A stretch of DNA of 64,000 nucleotides, from the NCBI RefSeq assembly GCF_021033825.1, contig NZ_JAIFXZ010000005.1, positions 124,001 to 188,000 of the forward strand. The letters run 5' to 3'. The notes below the pieces were generated by a model. The model was not told the origin of the DNA. It ran no database searches and worked only from the letters and a program-made list of their open reading frames with translations. A program made the position numbers and the translations under genes. The stretch comes from Dietzia aurantiaca (GTDB taxonomy: Bacteria > Actinomycetota > Actinomycetes > Mycobacteriales > Mycobacteriaceae). This document shows positions 1 through 7,590 of the stretch, in pieces; position 1 is the first letter of the stretch; each line of letters starts with the position of its first letter.

Positions 1-194
1 ACCATGATCGCGAGCGTGGTCAGCGTGGAGATGATGAAGTTCTTGTCCCGAAGCTTGACCATGATCTCGCGGCCGGCGACGATCCGCCACGCCGACTGCG
101 TCTCGGGGGCCGCAGCGCCGGTGCCGACACCAGCGCCGGCGCCGCTGTCGGTGGCCGTATCGGACGGGAAAGGGAACTGGTCGGTGGTGGTCAT
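1..194 (-). CDS. ABC-2 type exporter permease, N-terminal fragment
   Basis: This is the first ~64 codons of a membrane permease that continues past the left edge of the window. The start ATG overlaps the TGA of the upstream ATPase gene (ATGA), so the two are translationally coupled. After a Gly/Ala/Thr-rich cytoplasmic leader the sequence reads WRIVAGREIMVKLRDKNFII and then enters a hydrophobic stretch. That is the usual entry of NatB/ABC-2 permeases into their first membrane helix. Together with the ATPase it should form an exporter; the cargo cannot be told. The family call rests on the short N-terminus and the neighbour. Confidence 0.75.
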   Translation of the reverse strand, partial: MTTTDQFPFPSDTATDSGAGAGVGTGAAAPETQSAWRIVAGREIMVKLRDKNFIISTLTTLAIM

Positions 195-1081
195 ACCGTC
201 ACCTCACGGTAGATATCGGACAGGGTGGGGACGACCTCGGCGAACTCGCGGACGCTGCCGCGGGCCATGGCCTCGCGCAGGACGGCGTCGGTGCCGGCGG
301 GGCTGCCGCCGCCGCTGAGGTCGAGCAGGGCGGTGGGGCCGTCGACGTCCACCACGTGGACGCCGGGCAGATCGCGCACCCAGCCGGCGTCGCCGACCAC
401 CACCAGGCGGTGAAGGACACGCCCGCGCCGACGAAGATCCTCGACGGTGCCCTGGGCGACGACGCGGCCGCGCGAGAGCACCACGAGCTGATCGCAGAGT
501 CGCTCGACCAGATCGAGCTGGTGGGAGGAGAACAGCACGGGCACGCCGCGGGTGGTGTGCTCGCGCAGCAGGTCGACCATCGAGTCCACGGCCACCGGGT
601 CCAGACCGGAGAACGGCTCATCGAGCACGAGCAGTTCGGGTCCGCCGATCACGGCAGCCGCGATCTGCACACGCTGCTGGTTGCCCAGCGAGAGCGACTC
701 GAGCTTGTCGTTCAGCCGCTCGCCCAGGCCGAACCGGTCGAGCAGGTCCGTGGCGGTGCGGCGGGCGTCGGCGGCGGAGCGGCCCTGGAGCCGGCCCAGG
801 TAGACCAGCTGGTCGAGGATCGCCTGCTTGGGATAGAGCCCACGCTCCTCGGGCATGTAGCCGAACGTGCGGCGGTCGGCGACGGTGGCCTCGTGGCCGT
901 TCCACAGCACGCGACCGGCGGTGGGCTGCAGGACGCCCATGATCATGCGCATGGTGGTGGTCTTGCCGGCGCCGTTGCCGCCCACGAAGCCGGTCATGGT
1001 TCCACGTGGAACCATGAATTCGACGTCGTTCACTGCGACGGTGTCGCCGAAGCGTCTGGTCAGTCCGTCGATGCGGAGCAT
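191..1081 (-). CDS. ABC transporter ATP-binding protein (exporter type)
   Basis: 296-residue ATPase of an ABC-2/NatA-like exporter, working with the permease that overlaps its stop codon. Walker A is GGNGAGKTT (residues 34-42), the signature is LSLGNQ (130-135) and Walker B is LLVLDEP (150-156). The C-terminal ~80 residues form the extra domain usual in drug or Na+ exporter ATPases. I chose the ATG at 1081 (MLRIDGL) because GGAAGG lies just upstream and family members begin here; an in-frame start exists 20 codons earlier. The genes to its right encode a two-component system on the same strand, an arrangement typical of exporters controlled by DesKR/LiaRS-like sensors. Confidence 0.9.
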   Translation of the reverse strand: MLRIDGLTRRFGDTVAVNDVEFMVPRGTMTGFVGGNGAGKTTTMRMIMGVLQPTAGRVLWNGHEATVADRRTFGYMPEERGLYPKQAILDQLVYLGRLQGRSAADARRTATDLLDRFGLGERLNDKLESLSLGNQQRVQIAAAVIGGPELLVLDEPFSGLDPVAVDSMVDLLREHTTRGVPVLFSSHQLDLVERLCDQLVVLSRGRVVAQGTVEDLRRRGRVLHRLVVVGDAGWVRDLPGVHVVDVDGPTALLDLSGGGSPAGTDAVLREAMARGSVREFAEVVPTLSDIYREVTV

Positions 1082-1322
1082 GGTGTCCTTCCCTGACCAG
1101 CCGTCCCTTCTGAGGCCGCCGGTCGATTGTCCTGATGACACCCATGACGTTATGGCGCGGCGCGGCGAAGTGGATCAGTCGTGAGGGGGAAATACGCAGG
1201 GGCGCAGCCGAGCCCGTCTCATCCTCAAGGCGGAGAGCCGTCGCTCCGGCAGCCATTCTTGGCCGTCACCCAGTGAGTTTGCTGACCGAACTGACGGCTC
1301 GGCTCCAAACGACGCGGGACGG

Positions 1323-2129
1323 TCAGTCGCCGGGACGGACGAGTCCGGCCTCGTACGCCAGGACCACGGCCTGCACACGGTCGCGAAGGTGCAGTTTGGA
1401 CAGGCACGCCGAGACGTGGGACTTGACGGTCGCCTCGCCCACCACGAGTTCGGCGGCGATCTCCGCGTTGGACAGTCCCCGCGCGACGTGCCGCAGGACC
1501 TCGCGTTCGCGCGCGGTCAGCGCGTCGAGCGTGGGGGAGGACGCGGCCGGGGTGTCGACGGCGAGGCCGTCGCCCGCGATGCCTTCACCGGCAACATCGC
1601 GGAGACCTGCGTCGCCGGAATCAGCCGGCGAGGCGGTCATCTTCTCGATCACCCGGCGGGTCACCTCGGGTGCGAGCAGGGCGTGCCCGTGGGCGACGGC
1701 CCGGATGCCGTCCACCAGGTCATCGGGGTCGGAGTTCTTGAGCAGGAAGCCGCCGGCGCCGGCGCGGAGGGCGTCGAAGAGGTAGTCGTCGCGGTCGAAG
1801 GTCGTGAGGATGAGCACGCGTGCCAGTCCCTCGGCCACGATCCGGGTGGTCGCCTCGATGCCGTCCATCCCGGGCATCTGCACGTCCATGAGCACCACGT
1901 CGGGTCGGAGTTCGCGGCACGCCTCGATCGCGGCCGAACCGTCGGCGGCGTCGCCGATCACCTCGATGTCGTCCTCCGCGCTGAGCATCATTGAGAACCC
2001 GGATCGCATCAGCGGCTGATCGTCCACCACGAGCACCCGCAATACCCCGGGGTTGGCCTGGTCGGACTCCGGGCCATTGCCGTCATTCCCGGGTGGGGGA
2101 GGTGGCGGTGATGGTGTCGTCGTCGTCAT
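1323..2129 (-). CDS. LuxR-family two-component response regulator
   Basis: 268-residue NarL/LuxR-type response regulator. The receiver domain (residues ~30-150) has acidic residues D36 and D37 and the phospho-acceptor D82 in LMDVQMPG. A C-terminal LuxR helix-turn-helix (~203-262) carries LTAREREVLRHVARG and an IAxEL-VGEATVKSH recognition segment. The linker between the domains is longer than usual, with acidic and Ala/Gly-rich sequence, and the first 25 residues are a Thr/Pro-rich tail. The start overlaps the end of the histidine kinase gene by 4 bases, so the pair is an operon. Its target is probably the exporter 240 bases downstream; that link is inferred from position only. Confidence 0.93.
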   Translation of the reverse strand: MTTTTPSPPPPPPGNDGNGPESDQANPGVLRVLVVDDQPLMRSGFSMMLSAEDDIEVIGDAADGSAAIEACRELRPDVVLMDVQMPGMDGIEATTRIVAEGLARVLILTTFDRDDYLFDALRAGAGGFLLKNSDPDDLVDGIRAVAHGHALLAPEVTRRVIEKMTASPADSGDAGLRDVAGEGIAGDGLAVDTPAASSPTLDALTAREREVLRHVARGLSNAEIAAELVVGEATVKSHVSACLSKLHLRDRVQAVVLAYEAGLVRPGD

Positions 2130-3478
2130 CGCTCCTCCTCATCTCCGGCGCCGTACGGTAGGCGGACCCGCACGCGGTAACCCCCGGTCACTCGGGGGCC
2201 GATCTGGCACTCGCCATGGTGGGAGCGGACGCGCTCGCGCATCCCGAGCAGGCCCAGGCCGCTGCCGGAGGTGCCGGGGCGCGGCCGGCCCTCGTCGAGG
2301 ATCTCGACCTCCACGTAGGGGGTGTGGTCGGGGCGCTCGCCGGTGCGCAGGACCACGCTCGCGCGGGTCGCGGTGGAGTGCCGGCGGACGTTGGCCAGCG
2401 CCTCCTGCACCGTGCGGTATAGCGACGAGCCGGTCAGCGGTGGGACCTCGGTGATCGGATGGGTAGGGTCGACGGCAATGTCATAGCTGGTCGCGAAGCC
2501 GGCGGTGTCGTGGGAGACCACCAGTGCGGCCAGCTCGTCGAGGCCGTGGCCGGCGGTGCGCGACCCGGTGTCCGCCGCCGGGACGGGGGCGGCCTCCTCT
2601 GAGCGCAGGGCGCCCAGGAGCGCGCGCATCTCGCCGACCGCCGACCGCGACGAACCCTCGATCGTGCGCAGTGCCTCGGCGGCGGCCTCCGGGTTGCGAT
2701 CCATCACCCGGCGCGCGGCGGCGGCTTGGACCCCGATCGCTGCGATGTGGTGGGCCACCACGTCATGGAGCTCGCGCGCGATACGCAGCCGCTCCTCGGT
2801 GACCGCGGCATCACGCAGGGCCTCGGCTTGGCGCTCGATGGTCCGCGCCTGCTCCTGGAGCGCGAACTGGCGGTGCGCCGACCGCCACGCGCTGATGCCG
2901 AGCGCGGCGGCGCCGCCGAAGTACACGACGTTGATCAGGGCGGTGTAGACGAGATAGGACGGCACGGCAGGGAATAGGCCGCCAGCCTGGTCGGTCTCCG
3001 ACACCGCGTCGAGGATCTGCTGCATGCCCGAGCCCAGAGCCAGGTACCAGGCCATCCAGACGCCCAATGCCGCCGCGATGCCGGCCGCGACCCCCACCAG
3101 CGCACGGCGGTCCCTCGCCCAGGCCACGCACGAGTAGACCGCAACGAAGTAGAGCACCTGTTGGGACAGCTGGCCCATGACGAGCGGCATGACGCTACCC
3201 AGAATCAACAGATGTAGTGTCGCCACGATCCCGGTGGTCAGCGGGAAACGCCGCCGGATCGCGAGGACCGCTGCCGCGGTCGCCATCGACAGGTACTGCG
3301 CCCAGATGGGCGCGGTCTCGGCGTCGAGGACACCCATGCTGCGGAGGATCTCGATGCCCAGCGCCGAGCACGCGAACATCACCACGGCGAGAGTGATGTC
3401 GGCGCGGAGGTAACCGGGAGGTAGCGGACGGATCCACGGGTCCTCGGCGTCGAAGAGGCGGTTCAGGCGGGACCACAC
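2126..3478 (-). CDS. Sensor histidine kinase (HisKA_3 type)
   Basis: 450-residue membrane sensor kinase paired with the adjacent response regulator. About five hydrophobic segments lie between residues 25 and 198. A helical linker follows, then the dimerisation/phospho-acceptor helix with H238 in ARELHDVVAHH, characteristic of the NarL-partner HisKA_3 class. The C-terminal HATPase domain has EALANVRRHS (N box) and GSGLGLLGMRER (G box). I chose the GTG at 3478: it opens the conserved N-terminus, and TAGGCT sits 8-13 bases upstream. Open reading continues upstream but is low-complexity and runs into the divergent SDR gene. The input signal is unknown. Confidence 0.9.
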   Translation of the reverse strand: MWSRLNRLFDAEDPWIRPLPPGYLRADITLAVVMFACSALGIEILRSMGVLDAETAPIWAQYLSMATAAAVLAIRRRFPLTTGIVATLHLLILGSVMPLVMGQLSQQVLYFVAVYSCVAWARDRRALVGVAAGIAAALGVWMAWYLALGSGMQQILDAVSETDQAGGLFPAVPSYLVYTALINVVYFGGAAALGISAWRSAHRQFALQEQARTIERQAEALRDAAVTEERLRIARELHDVVAHHIAAIGVQAAAARRVMDRNPEAAAEALRTIEGSSRSAVGEMRALLGALRSEEAAPVPAADTGSRTAGHGLDELAALVVSHDTAGFATSYDIAVDPTHPITEVPPLTGSSLYRTVQEALANVRRHSTATRASVVLRTGERPDHTPYVEVEILDEGRPRPGTSGSGLGLLGMRERVRSHHGECQIGPRVTGGYRVRVRLPYGAGDEEER

Positions 3479-3485
3479 GGATACG

Positions 3486-3491
3486 AGCCTA
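3486..3491 (-). promoter_or_regulatory. Candidate -10 element for a leaderless histidine kinase mRNA
   Basis: On the minus strand TAGGCT (TANNNT type) occupies -13 to -8 relative to the GTG at 3478, and no Shine-Dalgarno is visible. That spacing places the transcript start at or next to the start codon. Confidence 0.4.
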
Positions 3492-3509
3492 TCGGCACGC
3501 CGCGCTACG

Positions 3510-3515
3510 TATCGT
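3510..3515 (+). promoter_or_regulatory. Candidate -10 element for a leaderless SDR mRNA
   Basis: TATCGT lies at -12 to -7 relative to the GTG start at 3522 and there is no ribosome binding site. It sits back-to-back with the kinase promoter, so the two divergent promoters share about 43 bases. Confidence 0.4.
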
Positions 3516-3521
3516 GGGCGC

Positions 3522-4475
3522 GTGCCTGCCAAGAGCATCGACATCCCAGACCTGTCCGGCCAGACGTGGCTGATCACCGGCGCGACCAGCGGGGTCGGCC
3601 TCGAGACCGCGCGGTCCGCATCCCGGCACGGCGCCCGGGTGATCCTCGCCGTCCGCGACACCGCGCGCGGGCGTGAGGTGTCCGCCGCGCTGCCCGGGTC
3701 CTCCCTGGTGGTCGAGCTGGACCTCGAGTCACTGGCGAGCGTGCGGCGCGCGGCCACCGAGCTGCTGGGCGGCAGGGGCGACGACGACGAGGTCGGCCGC
3801 AACGGCGATGTTCACGGCGGCGAGGAGTTCGGACCGGAGCGGATCGACGTGTTGGTCAACAACGCCGGGGCCATCACGCCGCGCCGCCGCGAGACCGCTG
3901 ACGGGTTCGAGATGCTTCTCGGGGTCAATGTCCTGGGACCGTTCCTGTTCACCGACCTCGTGCTCCCGCTCGTGCAGCGGCGGGTGGTGATCGTGGGCTC
4001 GAACGCACACAAGGCGGCGTCGTTCGATTTCGACGACCCGCACTTCCGCCGCCGCAGTTGGACCCCCGCGAGTAGCTATGCCCAGTCCAAGCTCGGGGAC
4101 ATGTTGTGGGGGCTCGCGCTGGACCAGCGCCTGCGGGACGGGCGGGCCGAGGCCGGCGCCGCCGGGGTGGACGTGCAGCTCACGCACCCGGGGTGGGCTG
4201 CCACGGGCATCTCCAATGCCACCGGCAACCCCGTGCTCGACAGGGTGATCACCAGCGTGTGCTCGGTGTTCGCCCAGCCCGCGGCCCAGGCTGCGCTCAC
4301 CACGATGTACGCCGCGACCCGGCCATTGCCGCCGTGCAGCTACACCGGCCCGGACGCGATGCGACACCTGCGCGGGATGCCGACGCTCATCGGTCGAAGC
4401 GCCGAGGCGTCGGACCCGGCGCTCGCCGAACGCCTCTGGAGCTTCGCGGAGGGGGAGACCGCAAAGTCCCTATAG
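3522..4475 (+). CDS. Short-chain dehydrogenase/reductase (retinol dehydrogenase-like)
   Basis: 317-residue classical SDR oxidoreductase, NAD(P)-dependent, substrate unknown. The Rossmann nucleotide-binding motif is TGATSGVG (residues 19-26), NNAG follows in the middle, and the catalytic Tyr186 and Lys190 sit in SSYAQSK. A ~20-residue acidic/glycine insertion (GGRGDDDEVGRNGDVHGG) after the third beta strand is unusual and may be a surface loop. The overall form resembles the retinol-dehydrogenase/WWOX-like SDRs common in mycobacteria. It is monocistronic: a kinase gene diverges on the left and a hairpin follows the stop codon. Confidence 0.88.
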   Translation: MPAKSIDIPDLSGQTWLITGATSGVGLETARSASRHGARVILAVRDTARGREVSAALPGSSLVVELDLESLASVRRAATELLGGRGDDDEVGRNGDVHGGEEFGPERIDVLVNNAGAITPRRRETADGFEMLLGVNVLGPFLFTDLVLPLVQRRVVIVGSNAHKAASFDFDDPHFRRRSWTPASSYAQSKLGDMLWGLALDQRLRDGRAEAGAAGVDVQLTHPGWAATGISNATGNPVLDRVITSVCSVFAQPAAQAALTTMYAATRPLPPCSYTGPDAMRHLRGMPTLIGRSAEASDPALAERLWSFAEGETAKSL

Positions 4476-4484
4476 CAGCCGGTG

Positions 4485-4519
4485 AACGTGTACACGAATC
4501 GCGGTTTCGTGCACACGTT
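4485..4519 (+). terminator. Hairpin after the SDR gene
   Basis: AACGTGTACACGAA (4485-4498) pairs with TTCGTGCACACGTT (4506-4519) with one mismatch around a 7-base loop, starting 10 bases after the SDR stop. No long T run follows, so this could be a rho-independent terminator of actinobacterial type or an operator. A related half copy, GAACGTGTTGAAGGCGTGTAC, follows at ~4523. Confidence 0.5.
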
Positions 4520-4572
4520 TCTTGAACGTGTTGAAGGCGTGTACATGTCCGGAGGTCGCGGAAGTCGACAGT

Positions 4573-4596
4573 TACTGCAACCAAAGGGTTGCAGTA
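4573..4596 (+). promoter_or_regulatory. Perfect inverted repeat, likely ArsR operator
   Basis: TACTGCAACC (4573-4582), a 4-base AAAG spacer, then GGTTGCAGTA (4587-4596): a perfect 10 + 10 base inverted repeat lying 43 bases upstream of the SRPBCC start. The second gene of that operon encodes an ArsR-type repressor, so autoregulation through this site is the simplest reading. It could also fold as a hairpin in RNA. Confidence 0.6.
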
Positions 4597-4638
4597 GCGC
4601 CTTCGGCATGCGACTATTTTCCTCGGGAGGTGCGTGAC

Positions 4639-5115
4639 ATGACCGAGCCAGACGCACAGATGACCACCGACGACGTGCCGGACGAGATCCGCCGCAGCAT
4701 CCACATCGAGGCCTCCGCCCGGGCGGTCTGGGAGATCATCGCCGAGCCCGGGTGGTTCATCAACGAGGGCTCCTGGGCTGAACACGAGATCACCACCGAC
4801 GGCGACATCGCGCGGGTGGTCGATCCCGTCCACGGCGAGTTCAGCCTCCGCACCGTGACACTCGAACCGCCGCACCGTGCGGTGTTCGAGTGGCTGTGCG
4901 GGCAAGCGGGCGAGATCGCCGCCGGTGGCCCCGTGAACACAGTCGAGTTCACCGTCGAACCCGACGGCACCGGTGTTCTGCTGACCGTCCGCGAGACGGG
5001 GTTCGCCGGACTCCACGACGAGGCGGTCGTCCGGCGTCGACGATTCGAGGAGAACTCCGAGGGCTGGGTGATCGAGCTCGGGCTCGCACGGGATCGGGCC
5101 GAGGCTCGGGTGTGA
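4639..5115 (+). CDS. SRPBCC (START/AHSA1-like) domain protein
   Basis: 158-residue protein of the SRPBCC fold, a helix-grip barrel that holds hydrophobic ligands. It contains the usual opening I-x-x-S-I-H-I-E-A-S-A-R-A-V-W-E-I-I and the C-terminal acidic/aromatic helix GFAGLHDEAVVRR. The ATG at 4639 has GGGAGG eight bases upstream. It is coupled to an ArsR repressor gene by a GTGA overlap. This SRPBCC-ArsR pairing is recurrent in actinobacteria, where the SRPBCC partner is thought to bind or act on the ligand sensed. The ligand is not known. Confidence 0.88.
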   Translation: MTEPDAQMTTDDVPDEIRRSIHIEASARAVWEIIAEPGWFINEGSWAEHEITTDGDIARVVDPVHGEFSLRTVTLEPPHRAVFEWLCGQAGEIAAGGPVNTVEFTVEPDGTGVLLTVRETGFAGLHDEAVVRRRRFEENSEGWVIELGLARDRAEARV

Positions 5116-5507
5116 GTGGAGTGTCAGCCCGCCAGGATGCAGGGTCGGCCGCGCCGGTTGCTGCTCTCGCCGGCCTTCTCGCTCCCAACGCCGACGACGT
5201 CTTCACGGCGCTCGGCGATCGGACCCGCAGGCAGATCATCGTGCGGTTGGCCGATCAACCGGACGACGCCGGTGCGGTGGCGCGCGACCTGGGGATCAGC
5301 CGCCAGGCCGTCGCCAAGCATCTTCGGATACTGGCGGACGCCGACATGGTCCTCGCCAGGGCCGAAGGGCGACGACAGGTCCACGCAGTACACCCCGGCC
5401 GCATCCGCGAGATCTCGGACCTCCTCGGAACCGTGGCGGACGGGTGGGACCGGCGGCTCGAGCAGGTCCGCCGACTGGCGGAACGCGACAACCGGCGCCC
5501 CCGGTAA
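5112..5507 (+). CDS. ArsR-family winged-helix transcriptional regulator
   Basis: 131-residue regulator. The winged-helix core runs from VFTALGDRTRRQIIVRLA (~residues 30-47) through the recognition helix ISRQAVAKHLRIL to the wing VLARAEGRRQVHAV. No CxC metal site is present in the recognition helix, so this is the non-metal, Rv2034-like subgroup found next to SRPBCC genes. The GTG start overlaps the SRPBCC stop codon. The likely target is the perfect inverted repeat at 4573-4596. Confidence 0.9.
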   Translation: MSGVSARQDAGSAAPVAALAGLLAPNADDVFTALGDRTRRQIIVRLADQPDDAGAVARDLGISRQAVAKHLRILADADMVLARAEGRRQVHAVHPGRIREISDLLGTVADGWDRRLEQVRRLAERDNRRPR

Positions 5508-5514
5508 GTGCAGC

Positions 5515-6420
5515 TCAGGTGAGGTGGTCGTACTCGCCGTCGACCCAGGCGGCGTAGCGCTCGGCCGACCGCAGGACCACGGCCCGGGCGTCGCGCGGGA
5601 CACAGCCGCCGAAATTGCCGTAGATCCGGTCGAAGTCGTAGCGGCCCACGTGGTCGGCGATCCGTCGGACCACCGCCGCGGACAGCGGCATCCAGTTGGG
5701 GAACGAGCGCATGAACGTCACCCAGGCGGGATCGGCGACTGTGCCGATCGTGTCCCCGGTGAACAGCACGCCCTCGCCGTCGGGAGCGGTCCAGTGCACG
5801 ACCGCGCTGCCCGGGAAGTGTCCACCCGGCTGGGACGCGCGCACCCCGGGAAGTAGGTCGATCTCGGCATCCCGGTCCGGGGCCACCGAGCCATCACCAC
5901 CGACCGTCCCGTCGTTCTGACCGCCCCACACCACGGTGTTGCGCGGCCGCAGTCCCAGCCACTGCTCATCGGCCGCGGAGACGTAGACCGGACAGTCGTC
6001 GAACGCCTCCGACCACATCGACTGCACCCCGTACATGTGCGGATGCGAGGCGATGATCGCCGCAAGCCCGCCCCAGCCGCGGACCGCCGCCACGGCCTCG
6101 TCGGTGATGACATTGGGCACCTCCACCAGGATGTTGCCGCGATCCGTGCGGATGAGCGCGGGCTTCTGGCCGATCCCGGGGCAGTTCTTTTGCACGAGCA
6201 TGATGACGTCCGGTTCGCGTTCGACGAACTCGATCGCCGCGCCACCCGCCCGCGACTGCTCGGGCGTGGTCCACCGTTGACCGTCCGACGGCACGAACTG
6301 GCGCTCGTCAGCGCAGATCGGGCACACCTCCGGCAGCGGCGCGGAACGCTCGACACCGCACGTCGCGCACTGCGTGACCGACCCCTGGCCGGAGGACGGA
6401 TCCCCACTCGGCCCCGTCAC
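5515..6420 (-). CDS. MBL-fold hydrolase-like protein with rubredoxin-like N-terminus
   Basis: 301-residue protein. The N-terminus carries a CATC...CPIC zinc- or iron-binding knuckle (Cys18, 21, 33, 36). The rest has the metallo-beta-lactamase fold: ASHPHMYG in place of the canonical HxHxDH, then GGHFPGSAVVHW and LFTGDTIGTV. The Asp and last His of the first motif are thus replaced (Y, G), so metal binding must be altered or mono-nuclear. Actinobacterial relatives are annotated only as MBL-fold hydrolases. The GTG at 6420 overlaps the stop codon of the small upstream gene (GTGA), which decides the start; another ATG lies 11 codons earlier. Confidence 0.82.
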   Translation of the reverse strand: MTGPSGDPSSGQGSVTQCATCGVERSAPLPEVCPICADERQFVPSDGQRWTTPEQSRAGGAAIEFVEREPDVIMLVQKNCPGIGQKPALIRTDRGNILVEVPNVITDEAVAAVRGWGGLAAIIASHPHMYGVQSMWSEAFDDCPVYVSAADEQWLGLRPRNTVVWGGQNDGTVGGDGSVAPDRDAEIDLLPGVRASQPGGHFPGSAVVHWTAPDGEGVLFTGDTIGTVADPAWVTFMRSFPNWMPLSAAVVRRIADHVGRYDFDRIYGNFGGCVPRDARAVVLRSAERYAAWVDGEYDHLT

Positions 6421-6599
6421 GAGATATCGCCCTCGGTGTCGACCGGATGCCATTCACCGCTCACCTCCACCTCCAGGACACCGTCGGAGGGGCGGTCCTC
6501 GCGTTGGCGGTCGGCGGCGGACTCGAGCGCTTCCTGAGCATTGTCGAATTCACCGAGGTCGATCGTGCGGTCGGGGGTGCGGAGGCGGAACATCGACAT
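6417..6599 (-). CDS. Small acidic protein of unknown function
   Basis: 60-residue protein starting MSMFRLRTPDRTIDLGEFD, rich in acidic residues, with no membrane segment or Cys. GAGGAGG lies ~12 bases upstream of the ATG at 6599. Its stop overlaps the start of the MBL-fold gene, so the two are co-translated; that coupling is the main evidence that it is real. I do not recognise the family. Confidence 0.6.
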   Translation of the reverse strand: MSMFRLRTPDRTIDLGEFDNAQEALESAADRQREDRPSDGVLEVEVSGEWHPVDTEGDIS

Positions 6600-6740
6600 G
6601 TCTTCAAGTGTCCTCCTCGCGAGCCGCCACCGCACCCGGCCCGGGCACATCGCGATCTCCCGATGATCGGTATTCCCTCCCTCCGACACGGCGCGAGAGC
6701 ACACTGGGGAGCGGCATCGCCCCACAGAGGAAGGCACACC

Positions 6741-7370
6741 ATGTCGTCGTCGTCATCCACTCCGTCACACGACGGTTCACCCGCGGCCCCGGAGGGCCCC
6801 GCCGCCCGCGAGGACGCGCCCCACGGTTACCCGCGGTTGGGCGACGAGCCCGTCGACGGCATCCGGCTCCTGCGCGCCCCGGCCGTGCCGACGGCCGTCG
6901 TGCGCGCCGCCGACGTGCCCATGGCCACCATCGCCGGCCTGTTCGACGCGGTGTTCGGCACGGCGTTCCCCGCCGCGTTCGCGCGCGGACTCACCCCGGC
7001 GGGTCCGGCGTTCGCGCTGTACACACGACTGACCGACGGCGCCGACGCCGTGGCCGACGTGGAGATCGGGTTCCCGCTGGACGGTCCGCTGCTCGCCCAG
7101 ATCGACTCCGAGCTCGTGGAGGTCGACGGCCTCCGCGTGGTCGCCTCGGTCCTGCCCGCCGCCGACGTCGCGGTGACCAGCCACCTCGGCGGGTTCGACG
7201 GGCTCGGGCGGGCCTGGGGTGAGTTCCTGGGCGAGCTCGGGGCGATGGGATGGGCGCCGGGCATCCCGTTCTGGGAGGCCTACGTGACCGAGCCGTCACC
7301 CGACATGGACCCGGCGGAGCTGCGAACCGACCTGTACTGCGTGGTTCGGACGCCCGACGACGCCGCCTGA
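6741..7370 (+). CDS. GyrI-like/effector-binding-domain protein
   Basis: 209-residue soluble protein. After a Ser/Pro/Ala-rich leader (~1-35) comes a compact domain with VRLLRAPAVPTAVVRA-like strand order, ALYTRLTD, VEIGFPLDG and AWGEFLGELGAMGW. It ends with a strand carrying WEAYVTEPSPDMDPAELRTDLY. This is the pattern of GyrI/AraC effector-binding (SOUL/BTAD-like) domains that bind small hydrophobic or cationic drugs. No DNA-binding domain is attached. The ATG at 6741 follows AGAGGAAGG. It stands alone and diverges from the small-protein/MBL pair. Confidence 0.75.
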   Translation: MSSSSSTPSHDGSPAAPEGPAAREDAPHGYPRLGDEPVDGIRLLRAPAVPTAVVRAADVPMATIAGLFDAVFGTAFPAAFARGLTPAGPAFALYTRLTDGADAVADVEIGFPLDGPLLAQIDSELVEVDGLRVVASVLPAADVAVTSHLGGFDGLGRAWGEFLGELGAMGWAPGIPFWEAYVTEPSPDMDPAELRTDLYCVVRTPDDAA

Positions 7371-7507
7371 CCCGCCTGCGTGATAGGCACGGTTCCGCAG
7401 AGGACCCGGTGTGCCCCGCAGTGGCAGGACTCGTACACGACCATCCCCTCGCTGGTCGGGTGGGCCGAATCGGTGTGCCATTCGTGATGATGACCCTCTG
7501 CGTACAT
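7280..7507 (-). CDS. Small conserved-looking CxC/His-rich protein
   Basis: 75-residue protein beginning MYAEGHHHEWHTDSAHPTSE, followed by VYESCHCGAHRVL. The HEW...H.TSEG.V.Y..C.CG..RV arrangement looks like a small metal-binding (zinc-knuckle-like) family I have seen in actinobacteria as hypothetical proteins. The first ~38 residues carry all the recognisable signal; the tail overlaps the convergent GyrI-like gene by 91 bases and may be less constrained. Function unknown. Confidence 0.55.
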   Translation of the reverse strand: MYAEGHHHEWHTDSAHPTSEGMVVYESCHCGAHRVLCGTVPITQAGQAASSGVRTTQYRSVRSSAGSMSGDGSVT

Positions 7508-7590
7508 GGCAGCGAGCTCCGTTCTGTCGTGAAGGATTTGCGGGTATGCGGTCGGTTCTCCTCGCTCCTCGACTGTGATGCAATGGGTCA

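Noticed and set aside
3479-3802. N-terminal extension of the histidine kinase to 3802
   Set aside because: The extra 108 codons are Ser/Arg-rich low-complexity and overlap the start of the divergent SDR gene. The GTG at 3478 with a -10-like element fits better.
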